Source of the DNA: an uncultured bacterium
GTDB taxonomy: Bacteria > Patescibacteriota > Gracilibacteria > Absconditabacterales > Absconditicoccaceae
Direction of reading: 5' to 3'
DNA: 39,983 bases
Assembly: GCA_903953935.1 (NCBI GenBank)
Contig: CAJBLF010000040.1
Coordinates: 1 to 39,983, forward strand
Shown: positions 11,532 to 22,869 of the stretch, one piece after another
Layout: the number at the start of each line of letters is the position of its first letter
How positions within the stretch are numbered: the first letter of the stretch is position 1
Notes under the pieces: model-generated
What the model was told of the DNA's origin: nothing
Databases searched by the model: none
The model's input: the letters and a program-made list of their open reading frames with translations, nothing else
Translations under genes and position numbers: made by a program

Positions 11532-12230
11532 ATGCAACTTTTTGTCACAGAATATACAAAAAAAGATACCCATATCATTGTCGCTGACACCGATCTTTTG
11601 TCTCAACTCAGAAAAGTACTCAGAGTTAGTATAGGTGATGTTATTTGGATCCAAAGTCCCCATAAAGAAGATAAAAAAATAAGATATGAAATCCGTATAG
11701 AAGTTTGGGACAATAAAATGGTTGAATGAACTATAATTTCTGAACAAACACATGAGAATACTCATAAGAAAAGAAATATGATTGTCGCCATGCCAAACAA
11801 ACGAGATAAGGTAGAATTGATTATCCAAAAACTCACCGAATGTGGTCTAGATCAGATAGTATTTTGGCCTTCAGAAAGATCTATTATCAGAGAACGGAAT
11901 CCCAAAAAAGAAGAAAGATTGCAAAAAATAATCAAAGAAGCTGTAGAACAATCACGAGGACGAACAGTTCCTGAACTGCTATTTACAAACAATCCAAAAT
12001 CATTGGTAGCAGATAATCTTCTCGTAATATTTGATAAACAAACAGAAATATCACATAAAGAAAAATCTGACCATATGTACGGATTAATTTGACCCGAAGG
12101 TGGATTGACTACTAGAGATTATCAGACATTTGAATGAACAACACATACCATCTATACCCTTGGAGAAACGATTTTAAGAACTGAAACCGCAGCGATTATC
12201 TGAGGACGAATACTCAAAAACAATATATAA
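11532..12230 (+). CDS. rsmE: 16S rRNA (uracil-1498-N3)-methyltransferase
   Basis: This 232-residue SPOUT-class methyltransferase modifies U1498 of 16S rRNA in assembled small subunits. The N-terminal PUA-like part has LLSQLRKVLRVSIGD. The SPOUT part has KRDKVELIIQKLTECG, EAVEQSRGRTVPE, the cofactor-knot GPEGGLT and LGETILRTETAAI. The first Gly of GPEGG is UGA. I chose ATG 11532 (MQLFVTEYT) because the family starts right at this position. The frame is open back to ATG 11442, which would add a hydrophobic 30-residue extension with no family match. It follows ddl closely and precedes murE. Confidence 0.93.
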
Positions 12231-12282
12231 ACATATCTCAGAACATTTAGTATCAAATATTTAGCATTTATCATCTACCACC

Positions 12283-13587
<1,305 letters not shown>

Positions 13588-13589
13588 AT

Positions 13590-13670
13590 GTGGAAAGGTG
13601 GAAATGTGGCAAAATGAAAATATATATGATACAATAAACTTTTCAATATTTCAACTTTTCAATCGTTGAG
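13590..13670. repeat. 8-bp-phased inverted-repeat element, between murE and DUF58
   Basis: Left 8-mers GTGGAAAG, GTGGAAAT and GTGGCAAA face right 8-mers TTTTCAAT, ATTTCAAC and TTTTCAAT (13640-13663). A further GTTTAGTC/GTTTAGTT pair runs to about 13698, close to the next gene. Confidence 0.7.
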
Positions 13671-13703
13671 TCTTTTGGTAGTTTAGTCGTTTAGTTGTCT
13701 TTC

Positions 13704-14426
13704 ATGAAAAAAAAATTTAGCATCAAACTCACGAGACCGATTGTCGGCAAGCGATTTGGTGTTTTTCAGCATATTATGAAATGATCGGGAAGCGAAAAAG
13801 TCGACATGAGAAAATATTCTATCGGCGATAGTGCATCACAAATCAATCGAAAACTTTCAGCAAAATATCAGGAGTTGTATACAAACATTTTTCAACAAGA
13901 AAAATCACTCAGTTTGGACCTCTTTTTTGATATCAATTACAATCGAAGAGGTGGTAATATACCAAACAATGATCAAGTTCTCGCATATGCAGAAGATATT
14001 ATTTCTTATTGTCAGCATGAACAAATCAACATCAGATTTTTTTACCCGGAACAGAAGCTTTTTTGAACTACAAAGTTGATAGAGAAAGTCACGAAAAGAC
14101 ATATAGATGAAATAAGAGATACCTTATACACTATTTTAGCTAAGGTAAAAAGAACGAAAAAATATTACGAATCATCATTGAATATGTTTTTGAACAAAGC
14201 TGTGGAAGAAAAATGAAGAAGAGCAATCGTAATCTTTTCTGATTTTCTCGCTATGAATGAAGAGACCAAAAAACTTCTTCACTACCTCAGAACACATCAC
14301 ATCCTCTTTTTGTTTCAACTTCCAATATACCAAGAGCAATGACAAAATTATAGCAAGTTTTTCTTACAAAACGATATCGCTTCCGGTACATGAAGCAATG
14401 AAATCGAATTACTCCAAGTAGATTAA
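13704..14426 (+). CDS. DUF58 domain protein
   Basis: This 240-residue protein carries the DUF58 signature near its N-terminus: GSGSEKVDMRKYSIGDSASQINRKLSAK, matching the family pattern G-x-G-E-(x)n-R-x-Y-x-x-GD-x-x-R-x-I-x-W-x-x-SA (Asn replaces Trp here). Then comes a Glu and a hydrophobic strand ending FDINYN, comparable to the vWA-like metal site. DUF58 proteins usually accompany MoxR ATPases and vWA proteins in cell-envelope maturation, but no moxR gene lies in this window. No transmembrane segment is visible, whereas many DUF58 proteins have two at the N-terminus, so this is a short cytoplasmic form. The start is ATG 13704. It follows murE. Confidence 0.72.
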
Positions 14427-14446
14427 TCTTTATGAAAAACTACTTA

Positions 14447-14474
14447 TTGACTTTTATAAAATAATATGTACTCT
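14447..14474 (+). promoter_or_regulatory. Sigma70-like promoter of the 14512 gene
   Basis: TTGACT (14447-14452), a 16-base spacer and TACTCT (14469-14474), followed by an A-rich leader without a clear Shine-Dalgarno sequence. Confidence 0.5.
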
Positions 14475-14511
14475 ATTAAAAAAAATAAAACCATAATAAA
14501 ACGATATACCT

Positions 14512-15213
14512 ATGATTAGAATTGCATTAATTTTACCGAAAGATGGTGTTGTACTTGATTTACAAAAAGGAGAACATCTCTATTTTTTAGGTGGCCCTAT
14601 TCGTGGTGCAGGTGATTGGCAAGCAAAAGCTATCAGGATGCTTACAGAAAAAGATCCTGCTTGTTATATAGCTTGTCCTTGTAGATATTACGAAGGAATC
14701 AAAAATTCACATGAATTGTATCAATATCATTTGCCGGCTACCAAGCTTCCAAGTGAAACTGATGACATCAGAGAGTTTCCTGAGTATGTCTTAGAGTTTC
14801 CGAACCAAACTATGTGGGAAAGATATTACCTGGATATGGCATCACTTTGGGGGTCTATTATCTTTTGGCTTCCTTGTGAAGACCAGGAAAACCCTCGACA
14901 GAAAGATGACGGTCCGTACGCTCAAGATACTTATGGAGAACTTGGAAGATGGAGCATTCGTAGTTCACACAACATCAATCCCTACACCCGTGGACAACAT
15001 TCACATCTTGTTAAATCTTCTGAAAGTTCTTGCATGATTACTGATGAACAATTTAGACAGAAAATTCGTCTTGTTGTGGGCGCAGAAAAAAACTTTCCTG
15101 GACTCAAGGTAATCCAAAAAAACTTTGATGCGGATCATAAAGGAAAATATCCTATTTATGATTCTTTGGAAAAAACTATCGATCAAGCAATTGTATTGGC
15201 AAACCAAATTTAA
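14512..15213 (+). CDS. Nucleoside 2-deoxyribosyltransferase-like protein
   Basis: This 233-residue protein resembles the Nuc_deoxyrib_tr_3 family. An N-terminal YFLGGPIRGAGDWQ matches the family G-P-x(n)-W element. Next comes ACPCRY, then WERYYLDMASLWGSIIFWLPC, and YAQDTYGELGRW, where the Glu in the E-L-G-R context is the likely nucleophile. The last part has VVGAEKNFPG and a helical tail. Such enzymes swap or remove bases of deoxynucleosides and are frequent in phages and parasitic bacteria. It has about 15 glycines, none encoded by UGA, unlike its neighbours. It has its own promoter and a strong terminator, so it is a single-gene unit, possibly acquired (inference). The start is ATG 14512. 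Confidence 0.72.
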   Translation: MIRIALILPKDGVVLDLQKGEHLYFLGGPIRGAGDWQAKAIRMLTEKDPACYIACPCRYYEGIKNSHELYQYHLPATKLPSETDDIREFPEYVLEFPNQTMWERYYLDMASLWGSIIFWLPCEDQENPRQKDDGPYAQDTYGELGRWSIRSSHNINPYTRGQHSHLVKSSESSCMITDEQFRQKIRLVVGAEKNFPGLKVIQKNFDADHKGKYPIYDSLEKTIDQAIVLANQI

Positions 15214-15228
15214 TTTTTTTAAAGCACA

Positions 15229-15254
15229 CCCGGATGTATTATCCGGGATTTTTT
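15229..15254 (+). terminator. Rho-independent terminator with GTATT loop
   Basis: CCCGGAT and ATCCGGG form a perfect 7-bp stem around GTATT, followed by a T-run. It is the same loop as in the terminator at 39673. Confidence 0.88.
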
Positions 15255-15323
15255 TATTTCTCTAAGAATACGAACCGTGTAAACGAAGCTATGAAACAGC
15301 GTTGTTACCAATTATTTAGTATA

Positions 15324-15917
15324 TTATACAATTTTTTTTCGTCTTTTCCTATTGGTTCCGTTTATATCAAAAGCATTGTCCGGAGATTCAAATACAATTC
15401 TTTTGAATCAGATAGGATTTTGGGTATATATTTTTCATGGAGTGTTTTTTTCTATAAGTTCGTCTGCTATTTTCTTAATTTCTACTTTTGTATCTAATTT
15501 TCCTGGTGCATGAATATATTCATCTGAAGAAATGACTATGCCTATGTGTTTAGGTATCAATCAATCTCTAGAAAAAAATATTAAATCTCATGGTTGAATA
15601 ACTTCCTTATGGATAGGTATTCCATAGGAATCAAAATATTCATTGGCATGTCTTATTTCTTCTTTTGCAAGTCAAAACTTATCAAGTATATGTGTCACAA
15701 ATCATGAACAATCAAATCACTGTTCATCCATTCACGACATCGGATCCTGATATTTAATAGATGTATATCCTATATATTTTTTTGCTTCTTCCACTATTTG
15801 TATTCTCATATTCGCTAAGGTATTTCTTAATACAACCAAAATATCTCATTTGATATTATCACGAATATCAAGCTTACCATGTTCTATCTCTCCTATTCAT
15901 TCTATAATTTTTTTCAT
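15324..15917 (-). CDS. NlpC/P60 family peptidase
   Basis: This 197-residue cysteine peptidase would cut peptidoglycan stem peptides. The catalytic cysteine is in FDCSGFV (C70), the catalytic histidine in PKHIGI (H124), and the third polar residue is probably H136 in YIHAPGK. QPGDLIFFS just before the histidine is also typical. The first ~40 residues are helical with no signal peptide, so the protein may act inside the cell, be exported another way, or serve a different substrate. The C-terminus is strongly basic (NRKRRKK). UGA codes the Gly of DCSGF and of QPGD. The start is ATG 15917 and the stop TAA. RuvX lies 31 bases upstream. Confidence 0.88.
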
Positions 15918-15948
15918 ATATTATTCCTCACAGTATGAATAAACGCTA

Positions 15949-16419
15949 TTATTCATCGTCTTTCAATCCATCATCCTTCAATTCATCACCTTTCAATCCT
16001 CTCTCGAGAATTACCATTGCGCTAATGGTATCTTCAGCGGCATTTTTTTTAAAATCTCCTTTGAATCACATATCGTTAGCAGTATTTGATATAATTTCTC
16101 CTGACTGTACACTCGTATAATCCTCCTCTACAAGCTGTATTTCTATTTCTCTATTTTCAATGATATATCCCAGACTTTTCATAAATGCTTGGATTTTGTC
16201 TTGAATGTCTTTTTGTTTGCTAGGTCGCCCGAGCATAATTTTTCCGACGTTATGTTTTTCTATGATACCAGCAATATTGAAGTACATCATCTTATCATTG
16301 AGGATATATCCAATAGGAAAAATAACACTACTTCATTGAAGTGCGTATGCTAATCATATATATCTCGTTCCTCGATCGATACCAAGGATACATTTTTGTT
16401 TACGATAATTTGTCTGCAT
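15949..16419 (-). CDS. ruvX: Putative pre-16S rRNA nuclease RuvX/YqgF
   Basis: This 156-residue RNase H-fold protein has the N-terminal ILGIDRGTRYIGLA (family LGxDxGxKRIGxA; D14 catalytic). KIMLGRPSKQ follows in the place of the family VxGLP, then VEEDYTSVQSGE (family DER-x-T-T-x-x-A, with Asp and Glu) and the C-terminal FKGDFKKNAAEDTISAMVIL (family D-x-x-AA-xx-IL), which holds the last catalytic Asp. The tail carries a small repeat, LKGDELKDDGLKDDE. YqgF takes part in maturing the 16S rRNA 5' end. It sits directly upstream of the NlpC/P60 gene on the same strand. Confidence 0.85.
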
Positions 16420-16430
16420 AATTATACTGA

Positions 16431-16521
16431 GTGAAAAGTTAAAAGTTTAGAGTAATGGATTTTTTTTATTACATCAAAATATTTTCTGACACTGTTAGTT
16501 TTTAGTTATTCACTTTTAGTT
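16431..16521. repeat. 7-bp-phased inverted-repeat element, between tsaB and ruvX
   Basis: Left units GTGAAAA, GTTAAAA and GTTTAGA face right units TGTTAGT, TTTTAGT, TATTCAC and TTTTAGT (16493-16520). The right arm reaches the tsaB stop codon. Confidence 0.6.
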
Positions 16522-17122
16522 AATTCATAGTTGGTTGAATCATATATTCTGGTTGGACAGTCATACTCAAGGGAATACGGAGATTTCTGATAGATATTTC
16601 ATGAGCGTTGCCTTGATAATTAAGATATAAGGTATTGTTGGCCATAGAAAAAGAGATCATATGTTCAGTAGTTGGCCGATAAGGATCATGCACCCAATCA
16701 AAGAATAGATCATCAGTATATACAATCTCTTCCAAAGTTATTTGTTTGTGGGTATGCTCTTGGAAATCACACAACCAAACATTGTGTTTCTGACCAATAT
16801 ACACGACACCATATCTTGGCAATCGTCCTTGTTGGTGTGCATAGGCATATGCATCCATTTTGGTAATTGATGCAATAGGGATAAATGTTCCCGTATCGTG
16901 TTCCAGTAAGGTATTGAGCATATTGATCGTTAATGTTCCCACTCTGAGATTGGTAAATCCACCTGGCCCATTGAGGAGCACCAATGTCTCGACGGGATGC
17001 GTTTGTGTATACTTCAAAAGGTTTGATCCAAGCGTATCTTCTATTCCATTGCGCTGCAGAAAGTGTTCGTCCTGATCATCAAGCAGATGAACATGATCAC
17101 TAGAGATATTCATAAAAAGCAT
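16520..17122 (-). CDS. tsaB: tRNA N6-threonylcarbamoyladenosine biosynthesis protein TsaB-like
   Basis: This 200-residue protein has the TsaB core VLLNGPGGFTNLRVGTLTINML (family GPGSFTGLRIG), preceded by a short N-terminal strand (LFMNISSDHVHLLD) in place of the family LAIDTS. TsaB is the inactive ASKHA partner of TsaD in making t6A37 on ANN-decoding tRNAs. The second half is divergent and slightly short. The family Asp of the first strand is replaced by Asn, which agrees with a structural role. It has about 11 glycines and none is UGA, so absence of UGA alone does not prove foreign origin. ATG 17122 is used; ATG 17113 is equally possible. Confidence 0.8.
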   Translation of the reverse strand: MLFMNISSDHVHLLDDQDEHFLQRNGIEDTLGSNLLKYTQTHPVETLVLLNGPGGFTNLRVGTLTINMLNTLLEHDTGTFIPIASITKMDAYAYAHQQGRLPRYGVVYIGQKHNVWLCDFQEHTHKQITLEEIVYTDDLFFDWVHDPYRPTTEHMISFSMANNTLYLNYQGNAHEISIRNLRIPLSMTVQPEYMIQPTMN

Positions 17123-17170
17123 AAATACGTTACAGATTAATGAATTAAAATATTTTATGATTTTTTTATA

Positions 17171-17192
17171 GGAGACGGTTTTATACCGTCCC
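17171..17192. repeat. Small palindrome in the tsaB/17381 divergent gap
   Basis: GACGGT and ACCGTC form a 6-bp stem around a T/A loop. No T-run flanks it, so it is a possible operator or REP-like remnant. The remaining ~240 bases of the gap show no gene; AATATACTTT at 17286 could be a minus-10 for the 17381 gene. Confidence 0.4.
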
Positions 17193-17380
17193 TTAACTTA
17201 CTCACACCATCTATATACAATTTTCACCTTTTTGCAAGGTAACTAGCGAATAAAGTGTCTGTTTATTTGGTATTTGTGGTATTGGGGAATATACTTTAGG
17301 AATAAGGGACAAGGACCCAAATATCAGAAGTTTATTATAGATTCCATGTTCCAAAACTATTTAGCATTTAGCAATTCCGT

Positions 17381-19807
17381 ATGAAGCTATTTACCTCACG
17401 CCTCGTCAAAAGAATTCTCTGAGTACTCGTCATCATATGATGTTCAGGAATTTTTCTTAATGGACATGTGGGAGTAAGTGAACCTGTACATGCACAATGA
17501 ACAATAAACACTTGAGCAAGTGGTAGTGTTACTCAACCAACAGATTCTATGAGTATATGGCAAATCCTCAATATCTTCCTCAAGGTTATCTATCTCCTGC
17601 TCCGACCACTTTTGGTAATCGCGGGGCTTGCGTTAGATAATACCCTAGTGTATGCTTCTGTATTTCACCTTGATGCGCCACTTCGACAATTTCGAAATAT
17701 GATGAAAAATTTTGCTAATTTTGCTCTGTGATTTATGGTGCTCTATGCTATCATAAAAAGCATATTTTCTAACAGCTGAGAATGATCCTTCAAAGATGAA
17801 AAATCTCCCTTGGGAATCATTAAAGTCACCTTAATCGCAGGTATTCTAGTCCAAGCAAGCTGGTTTTTGCTTGCTGCACTCGTAGATATCTCTACGATAG
17901 CGACCTACGCAATAGGAGGACTTCCCCTCAATGTCATCAAAGGAAGTGACATAGACAAAACAAGAATTCTTTCTGTAAATAGCTCTATAGATCTCAATAA
18001 ATTCAACCTCAGTTTTGCATGAGGTGAAGATTTTAAAGTATGGTATTCTGTCTCGCATACCTGAATAAAACTACCTGATAATGTTGTAAAAATATCTCCT
18101 TGTAGGATAGCAAACTCTTATGTCATCGGAAGAGAATTCTGAGATCCGGAATTTAATAATGAAAAAAAACTCAATGCTATGGATGAGCAGCAATTCAAGA
18201 ATATGGAGCTCTGTGTTCTTTATGGCAATCAATTAGTAGTGTGGCCAGAACAATCATTTTTTGATGATGTTGTAAAACATCGATCATGATGTGAAACAAC
18301 ATGATGCTTAAGAGATACTAAACGATGATACGATAATGCAATGAGCAAACTACTATCAATGACATGACGAATAACTTCTGGTGCCATAACAGGAAAACTA
18401 GTAAATCTCGACGCAGGAACATGAGTACTAAAAGCATGAATTGCTTTTTTCTCTGGAAGTAATGCTCCATCATTGTCTAGTATCATCCAACAATCGAAAT
18501 GATTCGTATGACCATTAGTGACGATGTATTCCTCATTACTCAATTTCACTCAACTTACTACAGTTTCTGTAACTTCAGTCTCCTGAGCATCAGGTATGTT
18601 TATCATCAAAGCTCTGGTCGCTATAGCACTCTTTTTTCCGCTTATAGCTCTAGCCCTAGTACTTATTCTTAGAATAGGTGTCCTTTGGCTCTATATTGTT
18701 GCATCACCTTTCATTATTCTCAAAGAAAGCTTTAAACTCAAGCTATGAGGTTTAGATACGTATCTCAGCGTCAAGAGTGTCATCGGAATCATTTTTGCGC
18801 CAGTAGTTACCGTAGCTGCACTCAGCCTCTCATTGATTTTTATGACTGCCCTCGTCAATGGCTTTTCCTCCAATAATAGTAAAGAATCTATCCATGAAGC
18901 TTTTGATATTCAAACTATCACAGGTGATGTTGGTAATGATGCCGTAAGCTTTGGATGAATTACTCAATTGGAATTTACTAGACTTCCCTGGTGAGAAGGT
19001 ATGGATTGGTTTTCTCGGCTTATGGTAAACTGCTTTGCGATAGGACTTATGTGGATGATTTTTTTTGCGGCACTCAAATCCAATGAGCTCTGAAAAGCTG
19101 TCTGAGGCAAAGTGGAAGATATCGGAACCAATGTGTTTAAGACACTCCCTATCTTACCTATCGGTCCCGAAGGCAGATGAGTCGGTATCGGTAGCGCTGC
19201 TAACGTAATCAAATCGGTACCAGATACCTATATAAGCAATCTCAGCGACAAGCAAGAAAGATGGTTGACCAATCGTCTTAATAGCTGAGACAATACATGA
19301 TGAAATGAAAATAAGTGAGCGGCAACAACTTTTAGCGCAGCACCGATTGTAGCATGACTTTGATGATTATCTACTCCTACAAATAAACAAGAAGCAGAGA
19401 AAATATTTACCGATAATGGAGTTACCACGCCTCCTATACAAAATATAACGGATAATTCTCAAGCGTACTTTGCTGCTATAAAAGCACTGCCAGATGGTCA
19501 ACAAAAATCGTGAGCAATATCTGCTATTGAAACTGTTACATGAAATTCAAATTGGTATGAAGATATGGTTAAGACTGAGGCAAAAACCAATTTAGAAACT
19601 GTAACTAAATTGGCTGCAGACGGACCAGCACTAGAGACCATATTTACTAATCCATCTTCCGAAAACAGAACAAAAATAGAAGCATATTTTACTGCAACAG
19701 GATGAGCACCATATGAAGTACCATATAAAGATGGAAAAATATATACCGTCACCAAAATAACTACCACTACCCCACCTACCTATACAGTTGTGCTAAAAAC
19801 CCCATAA
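17381..19807 (+). CDS. VirB6/TrbL-like polytopic membrane protein (paralog 1)
   Basis: This 808-residue protein starts with a hydrophobic signal segment (residues ~10-30, ending near VHAQ). It then has several membrane helices: about 58-85, 112-130, 144-175, and a strongly hydrophobic block in the second half (GMFIIKALVAIALFFPLIALALV, in two overlapping helices) followed by others. The C-terminal ~230 residues are polar, Thr/Asn/Gly-rich and probably soluble. The pattern (signal, central helix cluster with LLRPLLVIAG, NFANFALGF and AGILVQASWFLLAALVDIST) fits the VirB6/TrbL class, the inner-membrane channel of type IV secretion systems, but no diagnostic residue is known. The next gene is a clear paralog. 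UGA glycines are abundant. Assignment by architecture and context. Confidence 0.62.
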
Positions 19808-19850
19808 CATTATACTTCCACTCTACTCCTCTTTACCCTGTTTATTATCT

Positions 19851-21818
19851 ATGCATATAAAGAAAATTATCAGAATACTATTTTGTCCAGCTACGATAAA
19901 AATCGTTGCACTCATTGGTATTGTCTGATTTTTCTTTATCCTGCCTACATACGCTCAAAGCGCGTCTTCAGTCGATCCAGTTTTAAGCAGAATCAAAGAA
20001 GCCTTGCATATTTTACTTTCACTGTTTTCTCGATTATGGATTATCCTCGCTATACTAGCGGGTAAGCTCATGACCAATGATTTTGTCTATGGCTCATTTA
20101 TTCATATGGACGTCTATCTGCGAAAAATACGAAATATTATGAAAAATTTTGCCAATTTTGCTTTAGCCTGACTCGTCTTAGTCTCCATCATTCAGGGTAT
20201 CGTGGGAAAAGAAACATTGGATGTCAAAAAAATCATTACCAATACTTTGTTGGCTGGGATACTTATCCAATCAAGTTGGTTTCTGATGGGAGCACTGATA
20301 GATATCTCTACAGTAGCTACTGCTTCTATCAGCGCCTTTCCTATGACGTTTCTCAAAAATGATATCAAGTTACAAAACAAGATAACCAGTGGCATGAGCT
20401 GATTTTCCTCCCAAAGAATAATCATCAATCCTGATGCTACTGGATGGAACAATTCTCTCTTCACCAAATCAGAGGTATCCCCTGTAACTGACGCTACCCG
20501 AGAAAAAATATTACCCAATCAAAATTCTGTCAGTTGACCATTTATCTATCTCGGTATGTCGGTATTTAGTTTTCAAAAATATCTCACTCCAGACATTACA
20601 ACCAATGCAGAAAATATCACTTTGGGTTTTGCTCTACAATTTTTTCTCCTATTCTTTTTTACGGTAGGACTCCTACTCCTCCTGGTAGCTAATATCCTGA
20701 GAGTAGGACTGTTGTGGATATTTATCGTATGAGGACCTTTCCTTATCTTATTTCAAGTTTTTAATAAAAAAATATCGGCGGGAGAATGATGAATAGGTAA
20801 GCTATTCACGATAAGCAACCTTATGGCTATAGTATTCAAACCGCTTATTTTCGTTGCTGGAATATCATTGATGCTCATAGTAATTGTCAGTATGCAGAAT
20901 AGTATATCCTGATCATGAGCCAGCTGGGAAAACGACCTCAATGGAGTTTCACTTTCCGTCACGTGAGATACCTCTACGCTCAGTATACCATGAATCAGCA
21001 ATGTTTCTATTAATCAAAAAGATATCCTAGGAAAAGATGTCATCGGAAGCGTTTGATGAAAAGCGCAGAATTTTTTTAGCACTATGATTATGTACTTGTT
21101 TACTATTTTTCTTATACGATTTTTTATCAAACTCTCTCTCACTACAGGATGATGACCTATCGAAAAGATTATGGAGGGATTAGTCAAACAAGCTGAAAAT
21201 TTTGCAAAATCTGCCCCTGTACTTCCTTTCCAATGAACAGGAGTCTCATATAAAGGACTGAAATCGTTTAGCCAACAATCAAGAGATAAAACACTCAAAT
21301 GATTTGGATTAAATAGAGAATGAAAATTCACTAAAGCAGAAGATGCGTTCCAACAAAAAATGAATTCATGGATAGGATTACCATCATCATGGTCTAATGA
21401 TGATTATGATACACTAGACCAGATGGCTAGATGAGGAAACTCAAGCTTTATGAGCAAGTCTATAGAAGTATGACAAAAAAATAGTGAATGATTGAGCTTA
21501 AGTGATTCAAAGTGGAAAACATCATTAGAAAAACGATTAGCTAGTGAGGTTGGAAAGAAAGCACTAAAAAATGCTATTCCAAGTCTTAAAGACAATGTTA
21601 CACGAAATAGTTCATTTAAAGATACCTTTGAAGATGACACTAAAGCAAATGTTGCAAACAATCGTAAGGCACTTCATATGCTTATGTGATGAGATGATGC
21701 TATACAATACGTTGGTTGAAAGAAACTAGGCAGTAAAGATGGTTTAAATTGAGCTATTTCCTATTCTGACCTAACCAACAATGTCTATCGAAAACAAACA
21801 GAGACCCCAACAGAATAA
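19851..21818 (+). CDS. VirB6/TrbL-like polytopic membrane protein (paralog 2)
   Basis: This 655-residue protein is a paralog of the preceding gene. Both share the sequence from the NFANFAL helix through AGILIQSSWFLMGALIDIST (versus AGILVQASWFLLAALVDIST), and both have a late hydrophobic block (FFLLFFFTVGLLLLLVANILRVGLLWIFIVGGPFLI versus a similar stretch with RIGVLWLYIVASPFIIL), each broken by short charged turns. An N-terminal signal segment ends near PTYAQS. The last ~190 residues are polar and charged. It is 43 bases downstream of paralog 1, so the two are probably co-transcribed. Role inferred as part of a type IV secretion-like channel. The start is ATG 19851. Confidence 0.62.
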
Positions 21819-21913
21819 TAAGATATCTCTCCATAGTGGCTTATTTCTCTAATACCACATTTCTCCTTGAAAAAGGAAGAGACAATCCTACATTGAAAGT
21901 TGCTTTTTATGGA

Positions 21914-21934
21914 AATCCCGGCTTTTGCGGGAAT
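21914..21934. repeat. REP-like GC hairpin
   Basis: TCCCG and CGGGA pair around GCTTTTG, inside an otherwise AT-rich gap between the second VirB6-like gene and the 21959 gene. It may attenuate transcription between them; a T-rich stretch follows about 15 bases later. Confidence 0.5.
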
Positions 21935-21958
21935 GAATTTATCTTATTTTTTTGTATA

Positions 21959-22795
21959 ATGAAAAACATTGGTATCTACCTTTTATTGGGCGGACTTCTG
22001 CGGGGAACAACATGTGCATATTCTCCTACTAGCCAGGACATTGCACAGATAAATATTCTTAAATGACAATTTGATACTATTACCACTGGTAATATGAAGG
22101 ACAAACGGGATTTTTATGCTCAACTCAAAACACTGCAAGAGCAATTCTCCTGATCCGAACAACTGAATTACTATCTCAACGATTTATCCGTCTATCTTAT
22201 TACCCAGATAAACACAGAAAAAACAAAAATCAAACCAACCTCAAAAACCGCTAAACAAGATTTTTTCACTACCTATGGTAGTTGATTTAGTCAGGAAATA
22301 CCTACTGCAGATACCTGTACCGGTCGATACAATACTATGGATACTATTAGTTTTGCCAACAATTTTCCTACTCCACTCACTATAGCCACTCGATATAGGG
22401 AGACAAATTGTGGCTATTATCTGCCTGCAAATGGTGATGGTCCATTTCAAATCCTGAGCAAAGACTATGGAACCTGACAAATTACTGAAGCCAAATTTCT
22501 TCAAACTATGCAAGACTTCATAGACTTCTCCAAATGGAAACGAACCCAATACAAAACAAAACTCTGAATCAACTTAACCTATACTGGCTTCGATATGACC
22601 TGACTTGTAAATCATACCGCACTCTACAACGGAGCAACTATCACCTGAAGTGCTGCGAGCGGATATCAAGCATTACCTATAAATCCAAGATATGCCTATG
22701 ATGGGTATGGACAGCAATATAGTGGAGCACTGAGATATGGTTTAATCCCTAAATTTTTGAAGGTATTGGACTGGGAACTGAAAAACAGTTATTAA
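21959..22795 (+). CDS. Secreted lysozyme/lytic-transglycosylase-like protein
   Basis: This 278-residue protein has a signal peptide (MKNIGIYLLLGGLL, probable cut after TTCA). A helical region follows. In the middle, YRETNCGYYLPANGDGPFQIL resembles the lysozyme-fold pattern of a catalytic Glu followed after ~15 residues by a G-P-x-Q-I strand (here interrupted by a short Cys-containing insertion). Tyr/Gly-rich segments near the end (RYAYDGYGQQYSGALRYG) also fit muramidases. The expected role is local opening of peptidoglycan, like VirB1 for the adjacent VirB6-like proteins. The frame is open further upstream to 21836, but that start has no signal peptide at the N-terminus. The family assignment is by motif only. 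Confidence 0.55.
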
Positions 22796-22805
22796 TTATT
22801 CAATT

Positions 22806-22868
22806 ACGAATAACGAATAACAAAAATGTAACTTCTAAATTTTACACTCTAAATTGTAAATTTAAAAA
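22806..22868. repeat. 7/8-bp-phased low-complexity element before uvrA
   Basis: Units AATTACG, AATAACG and AATAACA are followed by CTTCTAAA, TTTTACAC and TCTAAATT. The stretch ends at the uvrA ATG. Pairing between the halves is weak, so this is a marginal family member. Confidence 0.4.
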
Positions 22869-22869
22869 C

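Noticed and set aside
17381-21818. Small open frames on the minus strand across the VirB6-like genes
   Set aside because: They are antisense shadows made long because UGA-rich plus-strand genes leave few minus-strand stops; no motifs or starts support them.
21836-21958. Upstream start for the lysozyme-like gene
   Set aside because: The extra 41 residues run through the REP-like hairpin and would place the signal peptide inside the protein.
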